Shown: positions 8,407 to 18,848 of the stretch, piece after piece
Position numbering within the stretch: position 1 is the first letter of the stretch
How the letters are laid out: the number at the start of each line of letters is the position of its first letter
DNA from: Pomphorhynchus laevis
Taxonomy: Eukaryota; Acanthocephala; Palaeacanthocephala; Echinorhynchida; Pomphorhynchidae
DNA: 64,000 nt
Assembly: GCA_012934845.2 (NCBI GenBank)
Contig: WNNJ02000945.1
Coordinates: forward strand, 1 to 64,000
Direction: 5' to 3'
Notes under the pieces: generated by a model
What the model saw: the letters and a program-made list of their open reading frames with translations, nothing else
The model's database searches: none
Told to the model about the DNA's origin: nothing
Translations under genes and position numbers: made by a program

Positions 8407-9102
8407 ATGTCATCAGTTAAAATCAATAACATCCCTACATACCTCACGGAAGAAGATGTAGCAGCCCTAAAGAAATAATATAGCATATCAAACATCCGCT
8501 TTATCACCAGCAAGAATGGTCTTCCCATACCAATAGCATTCTGTAGCGCACCGATGGATGTTGTTCAAATTTTAATGAACACTCAATGTAACCCCTTTAT
8601 GGGGTAAAATTTGAAATTTACTATATTGGAGTATGATACAGTAACTTACCCACACTGTAATAACTGCCAACAGTGGGGGCACTAGTCATCAAGTTGTTCC
8701 TCGCCCCATAGATACGGGGTATGCGGATCAAGCACGATGCATCAAAACAAATGCGAGAGCAAACCGTGCTACTTGAACTGCGGGGGTGAGCACCCCACAT
8801 GGTCTAAAAAATTTATCCACTTTAAAAACTACCAATAGAGGCACTGGTCGGATATACCTAAACACAATAGTTTTGCTGGAGCTGTCACAGATGGGAATAA
8901 AGAAGAAGAAAGTATTCCTGTTGCTGACATAATAAAGTTCATGAATGCGAAATATCAGGAATCCATGGAGCGTATTGAAAACCTACTTAAGTCTTTAGTT
9001 GGTCAACTTGGGAATTCCATCCAGCTCCCACAGTTGGGATGGCGACGTCCAACAAAAGAAATTCAGCCCAATCCAACAAGAGGAATGGTTCATCGCAGTT
9101 AA
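8407..9102 (+). pseudogene. LINE-α ORF1 remnant (zinc-knuckle protein)
   Basis: Starting near ATG 8407, the sequence resembles the ORF1 proteins at 24642-25313 and 30546-31762 over the KINNIPTYL and PIPIAFC regions. A zinc knuckle CX2CX4HX4C (CNNCQQWGH, about 8657-8693) and a second CX2CX3H knuckle (CGGEHPTW, about 8778-8801) are visible. Several in-frame stops break it. In this LINE group ORF1 is an RNA-binding chaperone that packages the element's RNA. Confidence 0.75.
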
Positions 9103-9314
9103 TAACACCTAATAAGCTGGTTCGCAAGAACTCATTATGGACAGTCCCAACCCAGGGAAATGAAAATTATGCCCGTGGGCAAATGTCTTCTCTTGTTGGT
9201 ACGGGAAGTGGGGAGAGCGACCTTTTCTCCTCTGGTTCTGACAGGCGGAAGGCGTCTCACTCCGGTTAAATATACGCAATAGGAAGTAATCTAGGGCCCT
9301 TTTCACTGAATATC

Positions 9315-11040
9315 CTCTAGTGGAATTTGGGATGTGCTTCCGCCCTTAGCATTCTATCTGGTAGAGATGCAGATGTTATAGTCCTTCAGGAGACGCGGTC
9401 TATCCATCTCTCCCAGGATATTACTCGATTTATACCTAAGCAATCCACACCCACTATACTCCGTACATAACCCCACCTCACTCCTCTTGATCTCAAGGTC
9501 TTTTAACCCTAGTGAAGATCACCATAAGATAATCCCTCATTTTAAACTACTCTTGTCCAGCCTTATCTTGTTTAGTTATATCACTCTGTAAGAACGGTAA
9601 GCGTATTAGCATAGTTAATGTCTATATTCGTTCAGGAGAACTTCCCAAGAGGGGTGAGCTCCTGGACCGTATTTTGGGTAGTGGCTATGACATATTACTC
9701 GGTGACTTCAACGACATAAGTGGTCGTTGGAATAATGGAGTACTCCGCAGAGCCATGATCAACTATCTTATTCAAAAACCATCTTCCCCCACCTTTCATT
9801 GCTCCAACAAATTCTCTCCTAAACATATTACTGCTACATAAGATGTTGTTGTTGAACCCCATTTGCACTGGGCAGTCGCGGCAACAACAGACCACCTCTC
9901 ATGACCTATTACGCTAATGGCTAGAGGAAGATCCGTTGCTTAGAAGGAGGTTTCACTTTAATCCCATCAGAGTAGCCTTTTTCAGGCAGCCATCAACTCT
10001 TCTCCAGAATTGGAATTGAGAGTTTGACCGAATTTAATTCCTACATCTCATCACAAGCTATCGCGATCATTTCGACTACCTATAAAGGTCGAATATACAA
10101 TCCCACTCCAACAAAACTCAAGGTCCTAGCTAAAATGTTACAATTTCCTAATATCTGTTTCCGCCAGACAGGTCTTCTCGAATGTATACCGGAGCTCTAG
10201 ATATAAATTCAAGCTGAGTAGGTATAAAGCGAGCATTGCTCACCTTATATTGAGGAGCAACTCAATCTCCTCAACAAGTGCCGCCCTATGGTGACTTCAG
10301 AAGTAGGAATATATCTGTTCCAGATATCCTAAACTCTTAAGGGCCACTTCCGGGCAACTCCAAAGTCAGGGCGCCATACTCCACTCAGGGTCTGTTAGAT
10401 TTTGACAGACAGTCAGAAATTGTTTTATTCACGGCATTTAAACGCGATCAACATTTTGTGGTATACGCTGATGATGCAATCTGTTTTCAGGACGCAGGTG
10501 CAAATATGTAGTCTCAGACATCAGCCGTTTCTTTTTAAGATTAGAAGTTCAGTTTTAAACTCCGAAAAATCGAAAGTGGTTGTCTTTCATGGCGCCCCTG
10601 CACCAAAAAGAAGCATACGAGACTTGTACTCTCTGCACTCTCCTCAATTTTGCAGAATCAACCACTTCCCATCTTCACGAGTCGAGTAAAATATCTGAGA
10701 TTCACCGTTACGGTGAATTGGTCGGTGAAAGCTGATATGTATAGACTTAATCGTATCCTGAGGAAAGCTAGGTGGGCTCTGAAACGGGCCCAGCACCTGT
10801 CATTGAATGGGAAAACCCAATTGCGCATGTGGGATACTTGGGCTATTTTGGGATTAATTTTCTTTTTAAGAGTACGTTCCCCAAAGCAAAGACTAAAGTT
10901 TCTCAAGCTCCTCATCTCAATATTACCAACCATAGTCCGTCTAGACTGGATTCTTAGGGGGTGAAGGACCCCGAATGGTTCAACCAGAAGGTGGCGCGTT
11001 GGTGCGGCCTAGGGGCTCAGATCTCTCTGGACTTGAGGCC
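9315..11040 (+). pseudogene. LINE-α ORF2 remnant (APE endonuclease + RT)
   Basis: The endonuclease start is recognisable as DADVIVLQETR (near 9366-9400). The GDFND motif follows near 9699-9715. The STSHDLIRW-like end is decayed. The RT part begins with VVYADD near 10459-10476, followed by the KSKVVVFHG and VKYL segments and the conserved C-terminal Trp-rich tail. Missing RT motifs and many stops make it non-functional. Confidence 0.75.
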
Positions 11041-11167
11041 GTAATGATAAGAAGGAAGATAAAAGAAAGGCTACGACTCGAATGAACATTTGATTTAATT
11101 TGTGTTTTCTGCATGTTTTAATTTCAAATTTTTTATCAGTTATATAGTTATTTAACAAAACCTCTAT

Positions 11168-11365
11168 TCATCCTCTATAAATATTTAAATCATCAGGATA
11201 AAATTGTTGGTTTTGTACATTTAAATAATATAAACATGTATTTATATGTTGTGCCACTCTACAAAATGGATAAAAGTAAGAAAAAATACACAACAAAATA
11301 AAGGGCTTAAACATTAAAACATCACGTAAAGCAAAACAAAACATTAACATAATCTACCAAAGAAC
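11168..11365 (-). mobile_element. Inverted fragment of the LINE-α 5' region
   Basis: On the minus strand this matches 12430-12600: AGTTCTTTGG, then AATGTTTTGTTTTGC, then a peptide with FYPFC and AQHINTCLYY. It represents the 5' leader and ORF1 start of one LINE-α subfamily, in the opposite orientation to the copies on either side. Confidence 0.6.
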
Positions 11366-11580
11366 TAAAAGCATCACTTAGTAAAATACAAAATAACACA
11401 CAGTAAAAACACATTAATAAGCATAGTTTAAAACATTAAGACTAATTTTTACTTAAGTTTATAGCCGGTTTATTATTAGCCATTAGTTTAAACTCACAAG
11501 TATCAAAAAATGCTTCTTAATGGAAAATTGCTTAACGTGCATAACATATTAAAACCTAAACCTTTATAAAATATCTTGAT
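11366..11580. other. AT-rich gap, nothing recognised
   Basis: About 215 bases of A-rich sequence leading into the GIY-YIG relic. Possibly more of the same Penelope-like relic, but no motif can be read. Confidence 0.4.
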
Positions 11581-11583
11581 CAT

Positions 11584-11790
11584 GTTGTGACTGTGTTTAT
11601 ATTGGTCAAACTGGACAATGTTTATCTAAAAGAATAAACAACACATCTATAATCTACAAAAAAGAACTGTTTTCAATACCATTGCTCAGCATTGTACATC
11701 ACTTAATCACACGGTTGATTTCCAGACTCATACTGTTGTCTTATGAAAGCAATTATTTAGCACGTATAATAGAAGCTTTTTATGATTCGT
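11584..11790 (+). pseudogene. GIY-YIG nuclease relic of a second Penelope-like element
   Basis: The frame reads DCVYIGQTGQCLSKRIN, a GIY-YIG core with its following Arg. After one register change it continues with a His-rich segment and a SNYLARIIEAF segment holding the catalytic Glu. It differs clearly from the nuclease at 801-2780, so it comes from another Penelope family. Only the nuclease end survives. Confidence 0.65.
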
Positions 11791-11936
11791 GAGTCTAACC
11801 TAATGGTAAATAATAAACAAGACTATATTTTAAAAGTTAAAATATAATTAATGTCCTTTTGCTTTTGAATATGCATAGTAATGTTCTACTGAGTGTTATT
11901 TTGTGTTGTACTGTTGTGTTTTTAGTTTTTTTTGGT

Positions 11937-12186
11937 AACCGATTGGATTCTTCAGGGGTGAATGATCCCGGGTGGTTTGATCGGAAAGCGGCGTGTTGGA
12001 TTGGTTAAGGGGAGGGCTCAAATCCCCACGGATTTTAGGCCTACATAATGGTGAAGACTTTGGTAACGAAGATTATGAAGATTATGAAGATTTCATTTGT
12101 CCGATTTCATTTTTTATTTATAACTTATTTATCCGTGTTAAGTTATGTTAACCTGTTTTTGTATTAAGAAAATCTTTATTATTAGT
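11937..12186 (+). mobile_element. LINE-α 3' fragment (copy 2a)
   Basis: Begins inside the ORF2 C-terminal tail (GATTGGATTCTTC, then the WFDRKAACWIG-like segment) and ends with CTTTATTATT. A LINE-α end and strong 5' truncation are clear. Flanks TTAGTTTTTTTTGGTA and TTAGTTCTTTGGTA are a probable imperfect target-site duplication. Confidence 0.8.
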
Positions 12187-12429
12187 TCTTTGGTATGTCA
12201 CCTATGGAGACGCCCTCGTTCAACATAAAAGGAAAATAAGTTTCAAGCTTGTCCAGGCCGTCTCTGCCAGTTTACGAGCCTCGAGACCTACGCGTCGAAA
12301 TCCGGTGCAGAACGGCATATATCGCCGCGAACAAAGAGCATACTGACATTTTAATAATATTTGGACTCATTTGCGGGTAACCCTGAAATGTTATTTATAC
12401 GAATAAATTTGATTATTTATAAAAAACAA
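12187..12429. other. Unassigned sequence
   Basis: About 240 bases of higher GC content (12190-12330) with no coding frame or known repeat recognised. Confidence 0.4.
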
Positions 12430-12540
12430 AAAAAACAGTTCTTTGGCAATGTTTTGTTTTGCTTTATTATGTGATGTTTCTACTGTTTGAGCGCTTTCTT
12501 TTGTTGTATTTTTTCTTATTTTTATCCATTTTGTAGAATG

Positions 12541-13580
12541 GCACAGCATATAAATACATGTTTATATTATTTTAATGCAAAAATGCACAATAACGATCAC
12601 GCAAATTTTGTGTCGGAGCCATCAAAGGCGTTTTGTTCCTGCTCAGATTCTCATGCTGAATGTAACGTAAGTGATCATAACTCTTCGATTATATCTATGC
12701 GGTCTAAGGTTAGTGATAATTTATTTTCTTCAAATGATGGGGAGGTACTTCCCTCATCCCAAAAATGAATAACCTTGTGATTATTAAATTGATTAAACCT
12801 ATTGAAAAGGAAAGATTATATAACACTTTCCTCTGTGGTTTTGTGGATAATTATAGAAATCGAATTCTTTTAAACAAGGTAAAAATATATGCCGGTAAAT
12901 TTAAAATATCTTTTATCTCAGCTGACATCTTGAATGCTTACAGAGATTATTTCAACAAACTTCACTCGGATCAAGGAGAGCTTATTTGCAAATCGATAAA
13001 TGCCTCCCTTAAAACTAAGTTTGCCCGTCTCATTTGATAAGGATAATAAAAAAGCTTTGATGAATCAATTTGGGATTTTCAATCTGCGCCAAATCCTGGG
13101 TAGGGATGGCAACCTATCCAGGTAGAGTTCTGTTACGCACCCATTGATCGTGCGCAGCTGTTGTCCAAAGCCTGTTCAAACGTTTTTATGGGATTCGATC
13201 TGAACTTCACAATAGCTGATATTGATGAGTACACATACACCCACTGCAGCTGATGTCACAAATGGGGATACTGGGCGTCCAGCTACAGTGAGACTGCCAC
13301 ATGTGGGATGTGTGGCTCTTCGTCCTGCCTGGCGATTAATTCTACCGACTCCTGCAAGCCCTCCGTCCTGCACAGACTGTGGGGGGGGAGCCACCCGACC
13401 TAGGGCATGGGCTGCCATACGTTTAAAGCCTACAAAAAAGCTTTTATTAAGCCTGTAAAGTACAAATCGGCTGCTTCATTTTCTACTGTTGCCGTTGCTC
13501 AGAGGATAAGCGATTCAGAATTATCACTTATGGTTGACAAGAAAAAAGAATCTTCGCATAGGAGAGGATTAAGAGCTTTA
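12541..13580 (+). pseudogene. LINE-α ORF1 (copy 2)
   Basis: The reading begins at AQHINTCLYY (12541) and runs to 12765, then continues in another register from 12765 to 13034 as NLVIIKLIKPIEKERLYN, matching the LISGIKPIERHLLFN region of the ORF1 at 24642. A decayed zinc knuckle region lies around 13240-13320. At least three shifts or stops. Confidence 0.7.
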
Positions 13581-13615
13581 TACTTATGACAATCGGGGCT
13601 ATGAATCCGAAAGAA

Positions 13616-15037
13616 AAGGGCATTGGGTTGGATAGGGAATGTTGGCCTTGATAAAGTTTTGGAGGAGTCACTAGTCCTACACAACTATGGGGTCATTCAA
13701 TCACATCAACCAATCACGCCTTGGTGTAACTTCAGGAGTAGGGTCTATCTGTTACAGATATCCTAAACTCTTGGGGTCCACTTCCGGGCACCTCCAAATC
13801 CGTCGCTCACTTTCTTCTTGGGTATGTCAGCTTCTGACAGTTGACCAGAGAAGAGAGGTGGCCGTCACAATGCTTTTAGCCTCCCCATCCGATGTAGCAG
13901 GCATCAAAATAAGTAAGAGAGTTTTTATTCCTAAGAAAAAATCCTGCTCATGCCCTAAAGATCTGCGACCCATTTCGATTCAAAATGCCCTCGTGTCGAT
14001 TTACGAAAAAGCGCTTGCGCGTAAAATCCGCGACTATTTAATTAGGCGTAATTTGATCCCCAGGTTTTCATGGGTTCGTCAAACGTCGCTCGGTTCATTC
14101 AGCAGTAGGTGAGGTAGAACAGTTTTGTCGCTAGAATAGCGATCGTTTAGTTGTGGCTGTTTTCCTTGACTTTTCTGCTGCATTTGACCGCATCTCCATT
14201 CCCTTTGTAATCTCTTCTCTCAGGTCCCTCGGGTTGCCTGCGAGAATTGTGAACAGGGTGGAGATCCTGCTGTACACAAAGCGGTTTTATTATGAAGATG
14301 ACTATGATGCGCGTCAGTTCTATCCTATTACGGGTGTTCCTCATGGTTCTCCACTTTCTCCTATATTGTACCTTGCTGCCTCCATTAACCTATTTTAATG
14401 ATTTAAACGCGAACAACGTCTAGTGGTGTACGCTGATGACACCACAGCCCTGTTCACTGGACACATGTGTAAAGACGTAGTCTCTGACATCAGCCGGTTC
14501 TTTTTAAGATTAAAAGACCAGCTCCCACCATCCAATCTTTTGTTAAGCTCCGCTAAATCGCAGGTGGTCGTCTTTCATGGCACCTTTGCTACAAAGCAAA
14601 AACTTAAGAGATTAGCACTCTCTGCGCTCTCCCCCATATTTGCCTATGAACCACTCCCCACCTTCACAAGTCGAGTAAAATACCTGGGTTCACCGTTACG
14701 GTGAACTGGTCGGCAAAAGTTAACCTGGCTAGACTTAAACGTATCCTGAAGAAAGCTATATGGGAACCGAAATGGGCTCAGCATCTGTCGTTGGATGAGA
14801 AAACCCAGGTGCGCCTTTGGGGCACCTGGGCTATCTCGGGATTAGTCTTTTTTTTCTAGAGGACGTCCCCCAGAGCAAAGGCTAAGGTTTCTTAAGCTCC
14901 TCGTCTCTCGTTTACCCAGCATAGTCCGCGCCGATTGGATTCTTCGGGGGGGTGAAAGAGCCCGAGTGGTTCAGTTGGAAGGCAGCGTGTTGGATCGGTT
15001 GGGGGGGGCTCAGATCCCCTCGGATTTGAAGCCATAA
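13616..15037 (+). pseudogene. LINE-α ORF2 RT region (copy 2)
   Basis: Linker GLDKVLEES, RT fingers (VFIPKKKSCSCPKDLRPISI, from about 13921), motif A FLDFSAAFDRIS (near 14165-14200), motif B GVPHGSPLSP (near 14334-14363, Gln changed to His), YADD (near 14427-14438), thumb and the Trp-rich tail. Two or three frame changes. A G-run near 14945 changes the tail's register. Confidence 0.8.
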
Positions 15038-15150
15038 AAGTTGGAAAGGCGCTGAAGATTGAAGAAATAATTTTGTTTGCCAACTATCTATTGAACTGAA
15101 TGTTTTTGACTTTTTCATGTATTTCATTTATTTTTGGTGATATATTATTT

Positions 15151-15362
15151 TAGTGTACAAAGCTGTAACAATGTTTCTTTAATGATGATGGCAATTGCCA
15201 AGGAAATATTGAATAATCGTTTTCTTCTTTTGGATTCAATAATTATTTTACAATATACAAATATTAGAATAAATTAAGTCATAATACATTATGATTGTAT
15301 TGTTAAACACTGAGTCATTTTCATTCTTCAAAAAAATCGGTAACCAATTAATCGCTTAGACA
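15151..15362. other. No gene recognised
   Basis: AT-rich spacer between the 3' end of LINE-α copy 2 and the end of the minus-strand nuclease-bearing retroelement. Confidence 0.5.
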
Positions 15363-17170
15363 CTCGAGTATACACGCGGCGTTGCCTCGCTGAACCGCTC
15401 CGCATTATCGCTGCATGAGGAAAGCCGTAGATCGAATTTCACCTTGCTCCCGGGCATCATCTTTCCGATCTCTTCGATAAAATACGGTTTCCTTGCCCAA
15501 GACATTCAATGACTCAACAGCTACTAAAACGTATGTATATATTCTATTATCGATCTCGTTGTACTTTTCCTTCTTGCTTTCTGCAAAAGCGGCTACCTTA
15601 CTTGTCCGAATGACTGTTTTATCCTCGCAACTCGCCGCTAGAGGGTTTATGCATGTAGTGTCCCAAATTAGTATTTTACTGTTCTTCCAAGGAACCAAAG
15701 TTCCTCAATCCGGTCGCTTGCCATCGCTGCGACACAATCCGACCGGCTCTAATCGAGAAGGTATCCCCGCTGAAGACAAAACCATTAGAATTACGCGGTT
15801 CAACTCGGAGTTCGAGTGTACCTAAATTCGCTGTTTCGACAGTCCAGAACGTGCAAGCCCGATGCCTTGCTGGAATTCCCGCATCCACATGTGAATTCTC
15901 CGCTAAATTTGATGTCAAGTCGTAGGGCCTCGGCGATTGTGAAGGATACTTCGTCCAATCTGGTGCCAACCGCAGAGATTGAAAGTGTCATCAGCAAAGC
16001 TTCAGAGTCACTGCCTACCGCTCCGAGCTGTCTACCTCGACATTTAGCAGAATCGCCTTCCAACAAGAGTAAACTACTAGCAATCATGTGCATGAGACGA
16101 GACCAATGTTTTTGTTTATGTTTTTCCTTTGGCAAATCTTCCCCGCACAAGCCGTCCATCTGCGCACACCATTTTGGAAATCCGAGCAGTCCACTTCTCT
16201 GGCTGCTTCAAGGTTTGGTCCCACACATGCCTTTACGAGAACTGGCGTGCCTCGATTTAGAACTAATATGCCGGCAGTGATATAACTCATTGAGATATAG
16301 ACCTAAGACACCCAAGTCAATCGGCAGAGTTGATTGTCGCCATGCCTTATCATCCAGATATAAATTTAATATGTTGGCCAGAGTGGACCTTAGGATTTCG
16401 TCGTAATGCTTCAATGACGTGCAGGAAGGGCAAGGAACACAACGTAGCAGATGATAAATATTTGGTATGATAAAGCTACATCGCAACAGAAACAGCGCAT
16501 CTTGTCTATATAGATCGACCATTCGTTTGACAGTGTTCTGGATAAGCGATACACATTGATTCACGGTTTCATTGACCGCCAAATCGCTTCATACCAGAGT
16601 GCCTAAGATGACAGCGTCGTTGGGATCAGCCAGAATGCTATCGGGAATCAAGTCCAACCATCGAATTTGATCCTTAGGATCACGGGTTATTAACTCCGAC
16701 TTTTGAGGATTTGATGTAAGTCTAATTCTCGTCTCTTGATCGCTTATGTTTGTTACATCCGAATAAATCGTATCCGAGTCACCGCCCCCCCCAAATAAAA
16801 TACAGTCGTCGAGATACCATGCGCAAAACGGTGACTGGCAGAATTTGACAACTTCATTATGGCAAACGTGGAAAGCAGGGGACCGAGAGGGTCCCCTTGT
16901 TGAACAACTTCGGTTGACAGAATTAGTGATGTGCCGGCAATAAGTTGACTATCGCAACCGTAGCACGTGTTAACGAATGGCAGGTAAGCTGGTAGCTTCC
17001 TGCGAACCATTTCAATCATGTTGCCACGGTTGACTGTGTTACACGCGTTATGAAAGTCTCACTTGACAAGCGAAACTCCAGGAAGTAAGGAGTTTGCGAT
17101 AAAGTATCTAGACGCGTGAGTCACAGCTTCAACTCCTCGAGCAATTGTGTTCTTGTTTGATTTTCCTTGG
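15363..17170 (-). mobile_element. Non-LTR-type retroelement fossil with C-terminal restriction-like nuclease
   Basis: Read on the minus strand: an RT fragment (GDPLGPLLST near 16895-16880, then WYLDD near 16808-16820), a thumb region, then a C-terminal domain at 15363-16159. That domain has SAVGTRLDE, a Cys/His cluster (CGCGNSSKASGLHVLDC), VPWKNSKILIWDTTC, and a RGNAA tail. RT followed by a zinc knuckle and a PD-(D/E)XK-like domain is the layout of R2/NeSL/Utopia-type elements, but the clade is inferred, not established. The element is 5'-truncated where LINE-α copy 3 inserted at 17171-17185. Several frames are needed to read it, so it is broken. Confidence 0.7.
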
Positions 17171-17185
17171 TTCCTATAAATTAAA

Positions 17186-18750
17186 TAAATAAATAAAGAC
17201 TTTGTTAAATACACCAAAATATAGCATGCAAGAATAAAAAAGTAGGTCATAACCAACTCAGATAAAAAAATGACAGAATTTCCCTTCGTTTTATTCATCT
17301 TCCCTTTCTCTTTTATGGGCTCAAGTCCAGGGGGATCTGAGCCCCCCCCAACCAATCCAACACGCCGCCTTCCGACTGAACCACCCGGGGTCTTTCACCC
17401 CCCCCCGAAGAATCCAATCGGCGCGGACTATGCTTGGTAAACGAGAGACGAGGAGCTTAAGAAACCTTAGCCTTTGCTCTGTGGGACGTCCTTTTGAGAA
17501 GAAGACTAATCCCGAGATAGCCCAAGTGCCACAAAGCGCACCTGGGCTTTCCCTTTCAATGACAGATGCTGAGCCCGTTTCAGGGCCCACCTAGCTTTCT
17601 TCAGTATACGTTTGAGTCTATCCAGGTCAGCTTTCGCCAACCAGTTCACCGTAACGGTGAACCCCAGGTATTTTACTCGACTTGTGAAGGTGTGAAGTGG
17701 TTCATAGGCAAATATGGAGGAGAGCGCATAGAGTGCTAATCTCTTAAGTTTTCGCTTTGTAGCAGGGGTTCCATAAAAGACGACCACCTGCGATTTAGCT
17801 GAGTTTAAAATAAGATTAAAAATGGGTAACTGGTCTTTTAATCTTAAAAAGAAACGGCTGATGTCAGCGAACGTCTTTACACATGTGTCCAGTGATCAGG
17901 GCTGTAGTGTCATCAGCGTACACCACAAGACGTTGTTCGCGTTTAAATATTTTGAATAGTTTAATAGAGGCAGCAAGATATAAGATAGGAGAAAGTGGGG
18001 ATCCTTGAGGCACACCCGTAATAGGGTAGAACTGACGCGCATCAGGGTCATCTTCATAATAAAATCGCTTGGTGTACAGCAGAATCTCCACCTTGTTCAC
18101 AATTCTCGCAGGCAACCCGAGGGACCTGAGAGAAGAGATTACAAAGGGAATGGAGATGCGGTCAAATGCAGCAGAAAAGTCAAGGAAAACAGCCAAAACT
18201 AAACGATCGCTATTCTACCGACAAAACTGCTCCACCTCACCAACTGCTGAATGGATTGAGCGACCTTTGACGGACCCATGAAAACCTGGAGGGATCAAAT
18301 TACGCCTACTTAAATGGTCGCGGATTTTACGCGCAAGCGCTTTTTCGTAAATCGACACGAGGGCATTTTGAATCGAAATGGGTCGCAGATCTTTAGGGCA
18401 TGAGCAGGATTTTTTCTTAGGAATAAAAACACGCTTACTAATATTGATGCCTGCTACATCGGATGGGGAGGCTAAAAGCATTGTGACGGCCACCTCTCTT
18501 CTCTGATCAGCGTTTAAAAGCTGACAGACCCGAGAAGAAAGTGGAACGACGGATTTGGAGATGCCCGGGAGTGGACACCAGGAGTTAAGGATATCTGTAA
18601 CAGATAGATCCCTACTCCTGAAGTTACACCAAGGCGGGATTGGTTGAGGTGATAGAGTGGCTCCATAGTTGTGTAGGACTAGTGACTCCTCCAAAACTTT
18701 ATCAAGGCCGACATTCCCTATCCAACCCAATACCCTATCCTTCCAGCAAC
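17186..18750 (-). mobile_element. LINE-α copy 3, 5'-truncated
   Basis: A 1.57-kb minus-strand copy holding the ORF2 linker, RT, C-terminal tail and 3' UTR. A 15-bp target-site duplication, TTCCTATAAATTAAA, flanks it (17171-17185 and 18751-18765). The 3' UTR is nearly the same as that of the copy at 41352-43675, including an identical short reading ending in GHMCKDVR, so the two share a recent source. Confidence 0.92.
17321..18730 (-). pseudogene. LINE-α ORF2 RT region (copy 3)
   Basis: Open stretches 18215-18730 (linker and fingers), 17864-18196 (motif A FLDFSAAFDR, motif B GVPQGSPLSP, YADD) and 17506-17787 plus 17321-17590 (thumb and tail). Changes of frame occur near 18200, near 17865 (just past the YADD box) and near 17530. 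All core catalytic residues are present as codons, but no single frame spans them. Confidence 0.85.
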
Positions 18751-18848
18751 TTCCTATAAATTAAAAACCATTCATGATAAAAATCGCATGTGCAGCAACT
18801 AACAAATTTTGATCGTTTTTAAATAGTTGATACTGATCCATTATTAAT

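Larger units (their letters stand above)
8390..11160 (+). mobile_element. LINE-α copy 1, degraded
   Basis: An old, 5'-truncated copy of the main LINE here. Parts: ORF1 remnant (8407-9102), ORF2 endonuclease (about 9315-9920), linker (9920-10370) and RT/C-terminal region (10420-11040), then a 3' UTR. An internal deletion near 10370-10430 removes the RT fingers and the motif A region, joining the linker to the YADD region. It has many stops and shifts. It is more diverged from the other copies than they are from each other. Confidence 0.85.
12430..15150 (+). mobile_element. LINE-α copy 2, internally deleted
   Basis: Carries a 5' leader, ORF1 (about 12541-13600), then a jump at about 13615 straight into the ORF2 linker and RT (13616-15037), followed by a 3' UTR. 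The endonuclease domain is missing, so the copy cannot be autonomous. Its RT sequence is close to the copies at 17186-18750 and 41352-43675. Confidence 0.85.

Noticed and set aside
13176-13458. Opposing open frames of about 80 codons with Pro/Arg-rich content
   Set aside because: They are other-frame readings of the LINE-α ORF1 zinc-knuckle region.
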